A stretch of 64,000 bases of DNA from Timonella corticicola. Its GTDB lineage: Bacteria; Actinomycetota; Actinomycetes; Actinomycetales; Cellulomonadaceae. The stretch lies in assembly GCF_042683685.1 (NCBI RefSeq), contig NZ_JBHUOP010000003.1:434001-498000 (forward strand), written 5' to 3'. The notes beneath the pieces were generated by a model. The model was given only the letters and a program-made list of their open reading frames with translations. It searched no databases and had not been told where the DNA came from. The translations under genes were made by a program, and so were the position numbers. Below, piece by piece: positions 16,676-26,298 of this stretch (positions within the stretch are counted from its first letter, which is position 1; each line of letters begins with the position of its first letter).

Positions 16676-18484
16676 ATGAAAGGTGTGGCCGTGCTGCGGC
16701 ATAGCAATGTTCTAGGCGTACTCTCCAGGATTCTCAGTGCGGTCGTGCTACTCCTCGTGGCTGGTGCATTGCCCTGGCTTTCGCGCACCGATCCGGCTGC
16801 CGCGGTCCTCCGGGCACGGTATGCGGAGCTCGAGCCGACCCCGGAGGCGCTCGCCGCCATCCGGGCGGAGTTGGGTCTCGACGGCGGCCCGATCGCGACG
16901 AGCCTCAACTGGTGGTCGAGCGTGCTGCGTGGCGATCTCGGCAGGTCGTGGGTGAGTGGTGGGGAGATCGGTCCCGGCGTGTGGAACGCACTGGGAGTCT
17001 CCGCGACGCTGACGGCATTCGCGATCCTCGTTGCGCTGCTCATAACGATTGCACTGGTAGTTCCGGCATCGCTGCGGGTGCTCCGCGATCAGCCGCAGCG
17101 TGGTTCAGGCCCGGTGGGCGTTGCGTTGACCGCCCTGCCGGAGTTCCTGCTCGCGAGCGCGCTTCTCGTGGTCGTCTCGGTGCAACTGCAATGGCTGCCA
17201 CCCTATGGTTGGACAGGGCTGGACACGGCGATTCTTCCCGCGTTGGCCCTCGGGGTTCCCGCCGGTGGTCTTCTGGGGCGACTGCTGTCCGACGCGATCT
17301 CGGGTGTCGCCGAGGAGAGATGGGTCAATGTCTGGCGTCTCGCTGGTGCGTCCGGGCGAGTGATCCTGACCGGCGTGTTTCGGCGCGCGATTGCCTCGGT
17401 GATCGATCAGTTGGGGCTTGTGTTCATCGGCCTGCTGGGTGGTGCGGTCGCGGTCGAGCAGGTGTTCGCGATTCCCGGGCTGGGTCGCTATCTGCTCGGG
17501 TCGGCCAATGCCCAAGACATTCCCGCACTTCAGGCAGGGGTACTGCTCATGGCACTTGCCGCGGCTCTGGTCGGGGTGATCACCACGGGCGCACGCCGGA
17601 TGCTTCGGGGTGGACCGCTCCCTGCCGGGTCTCTGCCTCCGCCCCCAGAGGCGCGCAGCGACGGTCGGGTCGCCCGCTGGACCGCGGCGATCACGTGCTC
17701 TGTGTTGGTGCTGATCCTCGCCTTCGGATTGCCCCGCGATCCGTACCTGATCGCCTATGGCCGCCTTGAGCCTCCGAGTTGGGCGCTGCCCTTTGGAGCC
17801 GATGCGAGCGGGCGCGACCTGCTTGCCCGGGTCGCCCACGGAACCATCGGCACCCTAGCGCCCGCGTTCTTGATAGTTGTGTGCGCGATCCTTGTGGGGT
17901 TGCTGCTCGCAGTCCTCGGAGAGGTCTCCCGCGGTCCAGCCGAGATCGCCAACGCGACACCGCCGATCCTCGCGGGCGTCATCATCGCGGCGCTCCTTGG
18001 ACCATCCGTTGGGGGTGCCGCGCTCGCGGTGCTCTGGGTCACCTGGCCACCGTTGACCGCTCACGCGGCCTCGCTGATCGATGAGGCTCGTGCCACTCCG
18101 CACATTCGCTGGCTTCCCCTTGCAGGGGTGTCGCAGGTCGAGGTGTGGGTGCGCCATGTCCTGCCTGCAACCCTTCCGGCTCTGCTCCGGCATGGGATGT
18201 TGCGCCTGCCGGGAGTCGCGCTCGCACTCGCGGCGCTCGGTTTCCTTGGCCTGGGGGCTCAGCCTCCGCTGCCGGAGTGGGGTCTGCTGCTCTCCGAGGG
18301 CATCGGATATGTCGAACGCGCTCCGTGGACCACTTTGGCCCCGGCTAGTGCACTGATCCTCACGTCCGTGTTTGCGGTGGCCCTTGCTGGGTTGCGGCGC
18401 TCACAACGCCAGGTCCGCCGCACTGCTAGCGGTGGGGCCGCGCCCAATGATCTTGAGGTGACGCTTCCGGCTGCAGCCGCATGA
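16676..18484 (+). CDS. fused double permease (NikB-NikC type)
   Basis: This 602-residue protein contains two complete BPD_transp_1 permease domains. The first (about 1-310) is NikB/DppB-like, with the EAA loop near GVAEERWVNVWRLAGASG and the ending AVEQVFAIPGLGRYLLGSA. A proline-rich linker (GSLPPPPEA) follows. The second (about 335-600) is NikC/DppC-like, with LPFGADASGRDLLARVAHG and LALAALGFLGLGAQPPLPEWG. Permeases of this class are normally separate genes. The fusion fixes a heterodimer in one chain and is a useful marker for this subfamily. It ends the importer operon and converges with the dehydrogenase gene. Confidence 0.88.
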   Translation: MKGVAVLRHSNVLGVLSRILSAVVLLLVAGALPWLSRTDPAAAVLRARYAELEPTPEALAAIRAELGLDGGPIATSLNWWSSVLRGDLGRSWVSGGEIGPGVWNALGVSATLTAFAILVALLITIALVVPASLRVLRDQPQRGSGPVGVALTALPEFLLASALLVVVSVQLQWLPPYGWTGLDTAILPALALGVPAGGLLGRLLSDAISGVAEERWVNVWRLAGASGRVILTGVFRRAIASVIDQLGLVFIGLLGGAVAVEQVFAIPGLGRYLLGSANAQDIPALQAGVLLMALAAALVGVITTGARRMLRGGPLPAGSLPPPPEARSDGRVARWTAAITCSVLVLILAFGLPRDPYLIAYGRLEPPSWALPFGADASGRDLLARVAHGTIGTLAPAFLIVVCAILVGLLLAVLGEVSRGPAEIANATPPILAGVIIAALLGPSVGGAALAVLWVTWPPLTAHAASLIDEARATPHIRWLPLAGVSQVEVWVRHVLPATLPALLRHGMLRLPGVALALAALGFLGLGAQPPLPEWGLLLSEGIGYVERAPWTTLAPASALILTSVFAVALAGLRRSQRQVRRTASGGAAPNDLEVTLPAAAA

Positions 18485-18517
18485 GGCGAGTCTCGTCTCT
18501 TTCCCGGTCTATCGTGC

Positions 18518-19255
18518 TCACGCCGCTCCGCCGTTGACGTACAGGGTCTGTCCGTTGATCCAGCGGGCGGGGCCTGCGAGGAACGAGACCAGCTCGGCAA
18601 TGTCCTCGGGAGCTCCTAGGCGACCCATCGGATTCATTGCGGCGATGGTGTCGATCTGCTGCTGGTTCTTGCCGTCGAAGAACAGCGGTGTCGCCGTTGG
18701 GCCAGGTGAGACAGCGTTGACCGTGATGTCGCGTCCACGCAGCTCGCGAGCGAGGATCAGGGAGATCGCCTCGACTGCTCCCTTGGACGCTGCGTACGCG
18801 CCATAGCCGGGGATCTGTAGGCGAGTCACTGACGTGGAGAAGTTGATGATTGCCCCACCGTCACGCATCCGCTGTGCGGCGAGTTGGTCCACGACGAAGG
18901 TACCGCGCACGTTCGTGCGCTGAACCCGGTCGAACACGTCCAGATCCAACTGCGCGATCGGCGACAGCGGCATGATGCCTGCCGTGTGCACGAGCACGTC
19001 GACACCGCCGAACTCCTTCTCGGTCGCGTCAAACACTGCCGCCATGTCTGTCTCGTCGGCGATATCACCACCCACGGCGATGGCGCGACCGCCGTTCGAG
19101 ATGATGCCCGCGACGGTCCCTTCCGCCCGACTCTGGTTTCCTGCGTAGTGCACGACGACGGCCAAGCCATCCGATGCGAGGCGCTCCGCGCTGATCTTCC
19201 CGATCCCGCCGGAGCCGCCGGTGACAATGGCAACGCGGTCCGTGGTTCTGCTCAT
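18518..19255 (-). CDS. short-chain dehydrogenase/reductase (SDR)
   Basis: The start at ATG 19255 (MSRTTDRVAIVTGGSGGIG) follows GGGAGAAGA; the longer open frame runs into the opposite TetR gene and is rejected. The 245-residue protein is a classical SDR: TGxxxGIG nucleotide loop at 12-19, catalytic YxxxK in GAYAASKGA, and the ending FLAGPARWINGQTLYVNGG. The exact substrate is unknown; FabG-like ketoreductases are the closest pattern. It is divergent from a TetR regulator with two operator-like palindromes in the 87-base gap, so it is probably the target of that regulator. Confidence 0.9.
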   Translation of the reverse strand: MSRTTDRVAIVTGGSGGIGKISAERLASDGLAVVVHYAGNQSRAEGTVAGIISNGGRAIAVGGDIADETDMAAVFDATEKEFGGVDVLVHTAGIMPLSPIAQLDLDVFDRVQRTNVRGTFVVDQLAAQRMRDGGAIINFSTSVTRLQIPGYGAYAASKGAVEAISLILARELRGRDITVNAVSPGPTATPLFFDGKNQQQIDTIAAMNPMGRLGAPEDIAELVSFLAGPARWINGQTLYVNGGAA

Positions 19256-19276
19256 GGTCTCTTCTCCCGATATGAT

Positions 19277-19293
19277 ATGAACGCTTCGTTCAT
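19277..19293. promoter_or_regulatory. TetR operator 1
   Basis: A perfect 7-3-7 palindrome (ATGAACG-CTT-CGTTCAT) lies 21 bases upstream of the dehydrogenase start. Its placement in a short divergent promoter next to a TetR gene makes it a strong operator candidate. Confidence 0.6.
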
Positions 19294-19312
19294 AAGCGAG
19301 CGTAGCAAAGTA

Positions 19313-19329
19313 GTGAACGATCCGTCCAT
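19313..19329. promoter_or_regulatory. TetR operator 2
   Basis: A second copy of the preceding palindrome, GTGAACG-ATC-CGTCCAT, has two changes in the arms. It lies 13 bases before the TetR start and overlaps its likely leader. The copy spacing of 36 bases between matching positions would allow two repressor dimers to bind. Confidence 0.55.
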
Positions 19330-19342
19330 AAAAGGAACGACG

Positions 19343-19936
19343 ATGAGTGATAGCCATCTCCCGAAGAGAGGTCGGGGCCGCCGCCCGACCGCCGAGGTGC
19401 GCGCCGAGGTGCTCGCGGCGACTGGCAGGCTCCTTTTCGAAGAGGGAATGTCGGCGGTAACCTTCGAGCGAATCGCCAAAGAGGCCGGCGCGAGCAAGAC
19501 CACGCTGTACAAATGGTGGCCTTCCCCTGGAGCCTTGGCTGCCGAGGCGTACTTCACCCGCAGCCGGCCCCTGTTGGAGTTCCCCGATACCGGAGACCTG
19601 CATGCCGACCTCGTCACGCAACTCACGGCGTTTGTTGAACTGCTTACCGACGAAGGGGCGGGTCGGCCCATCTCCGAGCTCATCGGTGCGGCGCAGTTGG
19701 ACCCCGACCTCGCTGAAGCATGGACCCACACCTACGCACTTCCCCGGCGAAGGCTCGCCCGCCAACGACTGCAGGCCGCTCAGCAGGCTGCCCAGCTCAG
19801 CATGGACGCGGATCTCGACATCATGGTCGACCAACTCTGGGGAGCCTGCTACCACCGACTCCTGATCCTGAAGACACCCTTACGGGAGCTCGACATCGAA
19901 CGACTCGTCACCTATGCCATCCGAGGCGCACAGTAG
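19343..19936 (+). CDS. TetR-family transcriptional regulator
   Basis: The ATG at 19343 follows AAAGGA with good spacing and gives 197 residues; the longer upstream frame is a shadow of the dehydrogenase. The N-terminal helix-turn-helix reads VLAATGRLLFEEG then TFERIAKEAGASKTTLYKWWPS, as in the AcrR/TetR group. The C-terminal ligand-binding half (TetR_C-like) includes LLTDEGAGRPISELIGAAQ and ends LDIERLVTYAIRGAQ. It probably represses itself and the divergent dehydrogenase through the two palindromes. A strong hairpin terminator follows. Confidence 0.92.
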   Translation: MSDSHLPKRGRGRRPTAEVRAEVLAATGRLLFEEGMSAVTFERIAKEAGASKTTLYKWWPSPGALAAEAYFTRSRPLLEFPDTGDLHADLVTQLTAFVELLTDEGAGRPISELIGAAQLDPDLAEAWTHTYALPRRRLARQRLQAAQQAAQLSMDADLDIMVDQLWGACYHRLLILKTPLRELDIERLVTYAIRGAQ

Positions 19937-19982
19937 CGAAATGCTCGCGCCGACCGCGCTTGAGTGGTTCTTCCCAGTGCCG

Positions 19983-20020
19983 CCGCACCAACCTCTCTAC
20001 GGGGAGGGTGCGGTGTTTTT
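19983..20020 (+). terminator. rho-independent terminator after TetR gene
   Basis: CCGCACC pairs with GGTGCGG, with an inner CCTC/GAGG stem, followed by GTTTTT. It lies 46 bases after the TetR stop. Confidence 0.7.
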
Positions 20021-20430
20021 ATGTCTATCGAGCGCCGTTGAGTCATGATCGCTCAGCCGCGGGTTCTGTGGGGCAGGTCTCTTTTTTGGCAACGATGCCG
20101 TTATCTTGGGCACTGATTTTTTGCCTGCCCAAATGCTCAAGAACCGCGGAATCAAGGGAATCTCACCGTAGGTGGGAGCGCTCCAATATTTTACTCGTAA
20201 AGTAACCATCCGGTAACAAGTTGTGGCCAAACTCGCTTTTGTAAGTAAATAGTACTTACTATCGAAAGTGACTTCGGCAACAGTGACAGATCGTCCCCCG
20301 ACCTTCGGCAGAGTTGGCCCTTGAGGATCACCTCAGATGCTCCAGGCGACTTTTCCGTGACCTTCACGTCGAAGAAGCAAGACCGGACCTCAGTTGACTA
20401 GCAACTCAGCCAGTAATGAAAGGAACAGAA
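20021..20430 (+). promoter_or_regulatory. control region of the Opp/GH20/D-amino-acid operon
   Basis: No gene is seen in this 410-base stretch. It contains a 19-base palindrome GTAAGTA-AATAG-TACTTAC (20241-20259), about 170 bases before the binding-protein start, and a smaller TTTAC-TC-GTAAA repeat near 20185. The AT-rich core AGTAC is shared with the ROK operators at 63328-63351. This is a plausible site for a ROK (NagC-like) or other regulator of amino-sugar use. Promoter elements could not be fixed with confidence. Confidence 0.45.
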
Positions 20431-22146
20431 ATGTTTCAGTCCAAGTTTAGGAAGCGCGTGGCACCGGCTATTGCCATCGCGGCTTCGCTGACTCTGCTTG
20501 GTGCATGCACCAGTGACACGCCAGACGAGAACGCCACCTCCACGGACACGCCAAAGGAAGGCGAAACCAGCGAGGCTCCGAAGGACGGCCGACCACTCGT
20601 TGTCTGGGCCGGATCGCAGACCCCAATCGCAGCGAACTTCAACCCATACTCGCCAACCGTGCTGCACGCGGCTCTCGGTGGCGTGTACGAGACCCTGTTC
20701 CACTTCAACAAGACCACCGCTGGTGACCCAGAGGCAATCCTTGGTGAGAGCGCGGAGTTCAACGAAGACGGAACCGAACTCACCATCAAGATTCGCCAGG
20801 GCGTTACGTGGAACGATGGAACCCCCTTCACCGTTGAAGACGTCATCTTCTCGTACACCAACGATGCCGCCAAGCCCACCTACCTGAAGAGCGCAGAGAA
20901 GGTCGATGACTCGACCGTCAAGCTCACCTTCGACGGAGCGCAGTTCACCAACGAGTTCGCACTCCTCGGCGCCAGCTACATGGTGCCGAAGCACGTGTTC
21001 GAGGCTGAGAGCGACCTCGTCGCATTCACCAACGCTGACGCACCAGTCGGCACCGGTCCATACGTCCTTGACGTGGCAACCGACGCCTCCTACACCCTCA
21101 AGGCAAACCCAACCTACTGGCAGGACGGCAAGCCAGTAATTCAGGAAGTTCAGTACATCGGTGTTGACGCAAACAACTCCGCTGAGAACCTCCTGCGCAC
21201 CGGTCAGATCGACTGGGCCGCGATGTTCGTGCCACAGCCGGACTCGCTGACCGCTGACGGACGCCTTGGCTACATCAACACCCCAATGGACCCAACCGTT
21301 CTGTACACCTGTGCAAACGTCGACCTTGGCTGCAAGGGCGCACAGACCGACGTGGCAGTGCGTCAGGCACTGAACCTCGCTGTGAACCGTACAGAGATTA
21401 AGGAAAAGGCATTCGTTGGCCTGACCAAGGAAATCTCGCCGACTTTCGCACTGCTCGGACGTGACGACGCATGGATCGCGGACGGAGTGGAGAAGGAAAG
21501 CCCACAGTCGCCAAACGTTGCAGAGGCACGCAAGATCCTCGAGGACGCAGGCTACGCCGAGGGTGCTGACGGCATCTACGCGAAGGATGGCCAGCGAGTA
21601 TCGATGGAGCTTGCCTCCGTTGACGGATGGTCGGACTACAACAGCGCAGCGGAACTGATCCAGGCACAGGCGAAGGAAGCCGGTATCGAGGTCAAGGCAA
21701 GCAAGGTCACATGGGACCAGTTCTCGGACGGCCGCCAGACCGGTAACTTCGAACTCATCATGGGTGGTGTCGTCGGTACCTCGGTGGCAGACCCATTCCA
21801 GCTCTACCGCGACTGGTTCTCGGGTGACTACACCAAGCCGGTTGGCGAGCAACTCGGTGCAGGCCAGTGGAACTTCACTCGCTACAGCAACGATGTCGTG
21901 ACCCAGGCTGTCAAGGATGCCGCTGGCACCAACGACGAGGCTGCGAAGAAGGAAGCATACGCCAAGATCCAGAAGGAGATCGTCAACGACCTCCCATACA
22001 TCCCACTGGTCATCAACGCCACGCAGACCTTCTACGACCAGGAATCCTTCGACGGCTGGCCAACCGAGGGCGACCTCTACGCCTTCCCACCATCGTGGGG
22101 TTCGGTATCCTCCGGTGTCATCCTGTCCAACCTGACCTACAAGTAG
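20431..22146 (+). CDS. substrate-binding lipoprotein, SBP_bac_5 (amino-sugar/peptide uptake)
   Basis: ATG 20431 is preferred because AAGGA lies seven bases upstream; the earlier ATG 20416 overlaps that site. The 571-residue protein has a lipoprotein signal ending SLTLLGAC and an acidic, Thr-rich linker. The Opp-type fold shows in TELTIKIRQGVTWNDGTPFT and FTVEDVIFSYTND. Codon choice is strongly biased (CCA, GGA, AAG), as in the ribosomal genes here, which points to very high expression. It is the first gene of a nine-gene operon whose enzymes suggest chitin-oligosaccharide-like or muropeptide ligands. A hairpin after the gene probably sets its excess over the permeases. Confidence 0.87.
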   Translation: MFQSKFRKRVAPAIAIAASLTLLGACTSDTPDENATSTDTPKEGETSEAPKDGRPLVVWAGSQTPIAANFNPYSPTVLHAALGGVYETLFHFNKTTAGDPEAILGESAEFNEDGTELTIKIRQGVTWNDGTPFTVEDVIFSYTNDAAKPTYLKSAEKVDDSTVKLTFDGAQFTNEFALLGASYMVPKHVFEAESDLVAFTNADAPVGTGPYVLDVATDASYTLKANPTYWQDGKPVIQEVQYIGVDANNSAENLLRTGQIDWAAMFVPQPDSLTADGRLGYINTPMDPTVLYTCANVDLGCKGAQTDVAVRQALNLAVNRTEIKEKAFVGLTKEISPTFALLGRDDAWIADGVEKESPQSPNVAEARKILEDAGYAEGADGIYAKDGQRVSMELASVDGWSDYNSAAELIQAQAKEAGIEVKASKVTWDQFSDGRQTGNFELIMGGVVGTSVADPFQLYRDWFSGDYTKPVGEQLGAGQWNFTRYSNDVVTQAVKDAAGTNDEAAKKEAYAKIQKEIVNDLPYIPLVINATQTFYDQESFDGWPTEGDLYAFPPSWGSVSSGVILSNLTYK

Positions 22147-22191
22147 GCCGGACCCGTCAACTATGAGGCATTGACCTCACGGGTTGATTGA

Positions 22192-22226
22192 GAGCCGGGC
22201 GGTACGCCTCGCGCGCCGCCCGGCTC
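22192..22226 (+). terminator. intra-operon hairpin (attenuator or mRNA stabiliser)
   Basis: An 11-bp perfect stem (GAGCCGGGCGG with its complement) closes a 13-base loop 45 bases after the binding-protein stop. No T run follows, so it should reduce read-through or protect the upstream mRNA rather than stop transcription completely. The rest of the 335-base gap to the permease gene holds nothing recognisable. Confidence 0.6.
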
Positions 22227-22481
22227 TCGCACCTACTGGCCCGCCGTATGGGTTCGGTCTCCCCGCCACCCACAGCACCCTCGATTTACCTCACCAGCGC
22301 AACCTTGTAACTCCTGAACAACCCCGCCACCGGGCGCAGAAACACTGAAATACCCTGAAGCGTAGACCTGAGTCTCGCCATCAGACACCAGTACATCCTG
22401 CTGAGCGCGTCAGTGCACATACCCCTGCAGCGCCCACCAACGGTAAGTTCACAAACGATCCAAGACGGGATGTAGCTACTC

Positions 22482-23477
22482 ATGAAGTACTACCTGCGGC
22501 GATTCACGTTCTACGTGATAACACTCTGGGCCGCTATCTCCATCAACTTCCTGCTCCCTAGGCTTATGCCGGGTAACGCACAGGACATCTTCGTGGCGAA
22601 ACTGCTGAGACGAGGCGGTGAGATAACGCCCGCCATGATGAATAGCATCGAGGCTATCTTCGGACGGGACGACGCTTCGCTCTGGGAGCAGTACCTGCAG
22701 TACTGGGGCAACCTTTTCAAAGGCGACTTCGGTATTTCCATCACCCGCTACCCGGTTCCAGTGGTGGAACTGATCGCGGCAGCCCTGCCGTGGACAATCG
22801 TCCTCGTTGGGCTCGCCACCATTATCTCCTTCGTGGTCGGCGTTGGGCTCGGCGCATGGGTCGGCTGGCACCGCGGTACCTGGGCAGATGGAATCGTCCC
22901 GTTCTCCACCCTCTTCCAGTCCGTTCCGTACTTCTGGATCGCACTCATCCTCATTGCAGTGTTCTCCGTGAACCTTGGAATCTTCCCCATCATTGGCGGG
23001 TATTCGCTGCGTGAGTTCCCGGCCGGACCTGAAATGTCCTGGGACTTCATCAAATCCGCCGCCTATCACGGAATCCTCCCGGCTCTCACCATCGTGATCT
23101 CGTCCTTCGGTGGCTGGCTGCTCGGTATGCGCAACATGATGGTCTCCACGCTCGCTGAGGACTACGTGGTCACCGCGGAGGCAAAGGGTCTGCGCCCCTC
23201 GCGCGTCGCGATGACCTATGCAACCCGCAACGCCGCTCTTCCGTCAATCGCAGGGTTCGGTATCACGCTCGGGTTCGTCGTGGCCGGTTCGATCGTCATG
23301 GAGCAGGTGTTCACCTACCCCGGCATCGGAAAGCTGATGATCAACGCTGTGAACGAGAACGACTTCGCACTGATGCAGGGCGTCTTCCTCGTCATCACCA
23401 TCACTGTTCTCGCAGCGAACTTCATCATGGACCTCATCTATGGATTCATCGACCCGAGGGCGCGCCAAAATGTCTAA
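22482..23477 (+). CDS. Opp/Dpp-type permease 1
   Basis: This 331-residue permease starts MKYYLRRFTFYVITLWAAISINFLL truncated here to its first helix and basic N-terminus, as in DppB/OppB. About six membrane segments follow, with the EAA loop VTAEAKGLRPSRVAMTYATRN near residue 230 and the typical ending VVAGSIVMEQVFTYPGIGKLM. It pairs with the second permease, whose start lies eight bases inside this gene's end. Chitin-oligosaccharide importers of Vibrio use the same Opp-type architecture. Confidence 0.9.
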   Translation: MKYYLRRFTFYVITLWAAISINFLLPRLMPGNAQDIFVAKLLRRGGEITPAMMNSIEAIFGRDDASLWEQYLQYWGNLFKGDFGISITRYPVPVVELIAAALPWTIVLVGLATIISFVVGVGLGAWVGWHRGTWADGIVPFSTLFQSVPYFWIALILIAVFSVNLGIFPIIGGYSLREFPAGPEMSWDFIKSAAYHGILPALTIVISSFGGWLLGMRNMMVSTLAEDYVVTAEAKGLRPSRVAMTYATRNAALPSIAGFGITLGFVVAGSIVMEQVFTYPGIGKLMINAVNENDFALMQGVFLVITITVLAANFIMDLIYGFIDPRARQNV

Positions 23478-24483
23478 CGAACACAACAACACCGAAGTGC
23501 TCGACAACTCTGAAGCACCAGAACAAAACAGTGACTCGACCTCGCAGAAGGTCGTACGCATTGAGAAGACCGATCGATTCCGCGGCATCAAGGAGATGCT
23601 GCCCGCGATGAGCTTTAAGCTCGGAGCAGGCCTCACCATCGTTATCGGAACGATCCTGTTCGCGATCGTCGCCCCATATTTCTCGCAGGATCCGAGGAAC
23701 TATGACAACGCAGTGTTCCTCCCGCCAAGCGGTGAGCACATCCTGGGCACCAACAACCTGGGCGCGGACCTCTTTGCACAGCTTTCCGCCGGTGCCGGCG
23801 GTTCCCTCATGGTGGGTCTGGTTGCCGGTGGAATCGCAATCGTCATGTCCCTGATCTTCGGTGTGGTCTCCGGCTACCTCGGTGGGTGGACTGACGAGTT
23901 CCTCTCGCTGATCACCAACATCATGCTCGTCATCCCGGGCCTGCCACTTGTCATCGTGATCGCGTCCTACATGGAGCAACGTTCCATGTGGCTGATTGCG
24001 GTCATCCTCGGTTTCACCTCGTGGGCCGGTTCCGCGATCGTGCTGCGACTGCAGGCCCGCTCGCTGCGCAACCGCGACTACACCGCAGCTTCCAGGGTCG
24101 CCGGTGAGCGAACCTTCCGGATCGTGACCGTTGAAATCCTGCCCAACCTACTGCCGCTCCTCGCGGCGCAGTTCCTTGGCGCGGTTATCCTGGCCATTCT
24201 CTCCGAGGCCGGTCTATCCTTCCTTGGCCTTGGTCCAGACGGAGCGATCACCTGGGGAACCATTTTGAACCAGGCAAGCCAGCACAACGCATTCCAGATG
24301 GGCGCGTGGTGGTGGTTTGTGCCACCAGGCCTGATGATCGCCCTGTTTGGTAGTGGTCTTGCAATGATCAACCTCTCGATCGACGAGATCATCAACCCGA
24401 AGCTGCGTAACGCTCCACAGGCTGTTAAGCAGGTCCGTAAAGCCCAGAAGGCTGCCCGTGCCGCAGCTCGTGCACAGAACTAA
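23470..24483 (+). CDS. Opp/Dpp-type permease 2
   Basis: ATG 23470 overlaps the end of the first permease by eight bases; the upstream ATG 23440 would add ten residues out of the first permease's coding sequence. The 337-residue product has an acidic 40-residue leader, then DppC-type helices. Family markers are GEHILGTNNLGADLFAQLSAG, the EAA loop NRDYTAASRVAGERTF and AILSEAGLSFLGLGPDG. A Lys/Ala/Arg-rich tail (VRKAQKAARAAARAQN) ends the protein. Confidence 0.9.
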   Translation: MSNEHNNTEVLDNSEAPEQNSDSTSQKVVRIEKTDRFRGIKEMLPAMSFKLGAGLTIVIGTILFAIVAPYFSQDPRNYDNAVFLPPSGEHILGTNNLGADLFAQLSAGAGGSLMVGLVAGGIAIVMSLIFGVVSGYLGGWTDEFLSLITNIMLVIPGLPLVIVIASYMEQRSMWLIAVILGFTSWAGSAIVLRLQARSLRNRDYTAASRVAGERTFRIVTVEILPNLLPLLAAQFLGAVILAILSEAGLSFLGLGPDGAITWGTILNQASQHNAFQMGAWWWFVPPGLMIALFGSGLAMINLSIDEIINPKLRNAPQAVKQVRKAQKAARAAARAQN

Positions 24484-24496
24484 GGAGGCGGCAACC

Positions 24497-25422
<926 letters not shown>

Positions 25423-25426
<4 letters not shown>

Positions 25427-26298
25427 CCCTCGAAGTCACCGACCTGACCAAGGACTTCAAGATTCGCAAGGGCTTGAGGAGCAGCCTGCTGCGTGCGGTC
25501 AACGAAGCCAACTTTGTCCTTGAGCCGGGTAAGACCATCGCTTTGGTGGGTGAGTCCGGTTCTGGTAAGTCCACCATTGCCCGTATGATCGCGAAGTTGG
25601 AGACCCCATCCTCGGGAACCATAGCGATTGATGGCAAGCGGTCGGCTACTCGTGGTGCGGGCTTGCGTCAGTATCGTCGTAACGTGCAGATGGTGTTCCA
25701 GGACCCATTTGCCTCGTTGAATCCATTCCACACGATTGCCCACCACCTGGAGCGTCCGCTGCGACTGCACGGCAAGGCGAGGACTCAGGCTGAGGTGGAC
25801 ACGAAGGTCGTCGAACTGCTTGAGCGTGTGAACCTTGAGCCCGCTGCGGATATAGCACGTCGTCGTCCGCACGAACTGTCGGGTGGTCAGCGTCAGCGTG
25901 TCGCCATCGCTCGTGCGCTCGCGCCGGGTGCCCGGTACCTGATCGCGGACGAGCCGGTGTCGATGCTTGACGTGTCGATCCGTCTCTCGGTTCTGAACCT
26001 GCTGGCTCGCCTGCAACGCGAGGACAATCTGGGCGTTTTGTACATTACGCACGACCTTGCCACGGCACGTCACTTCTCGGACGAGATCATGGTCATGTAC
26101 AAGGGAAACATCGTTGAGCGTGGTCTATCGGACGAGGTCATCTTGAACCCGCAGCACGATTACACCAAGATCCTGCTCGCTGCGGCCCCGAACCCTGCCA
26201 ACCACGGCAAGTTGCGGGAGTCTGTGCGTGAGGAACTTGCGTCCGCGGCTGCGGGCAATGGCGGGGATCGCGACCAGTTTGGAACTCGCGGTCTATGA
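25423..26298 (+). CDS. Opp/Dpp-type ATPase 2
   Basis: This 291-residue ATPase has Walker A GESGSGKST, the Q-loop FQDPFASLNPFHTI typical of DppF/OppF, signature LSGGQRQRVAIARALA and Walker B YLIADEPVSMLD. It completes the five-subunit importer. Its stop overlaps the start of the GH20 gene by four bases, which ties uptake to intracellular hydrolysis. Confidence 0.92.

Noticed and set aside
18884..19342. N-terminal extension of the TetR frame
   Set aside because: It is the antisense of the dehydrogenase; AAAGGA before ATG 19343 sets the true start.
20398..21852. 484-codon open frame antisense to the binding-protein gene
   Set aside because: It mirrors the codon-biased lipoprotein gene, has no family pattern and is rich in Val/Cys/Leu as expected from reverse reading.
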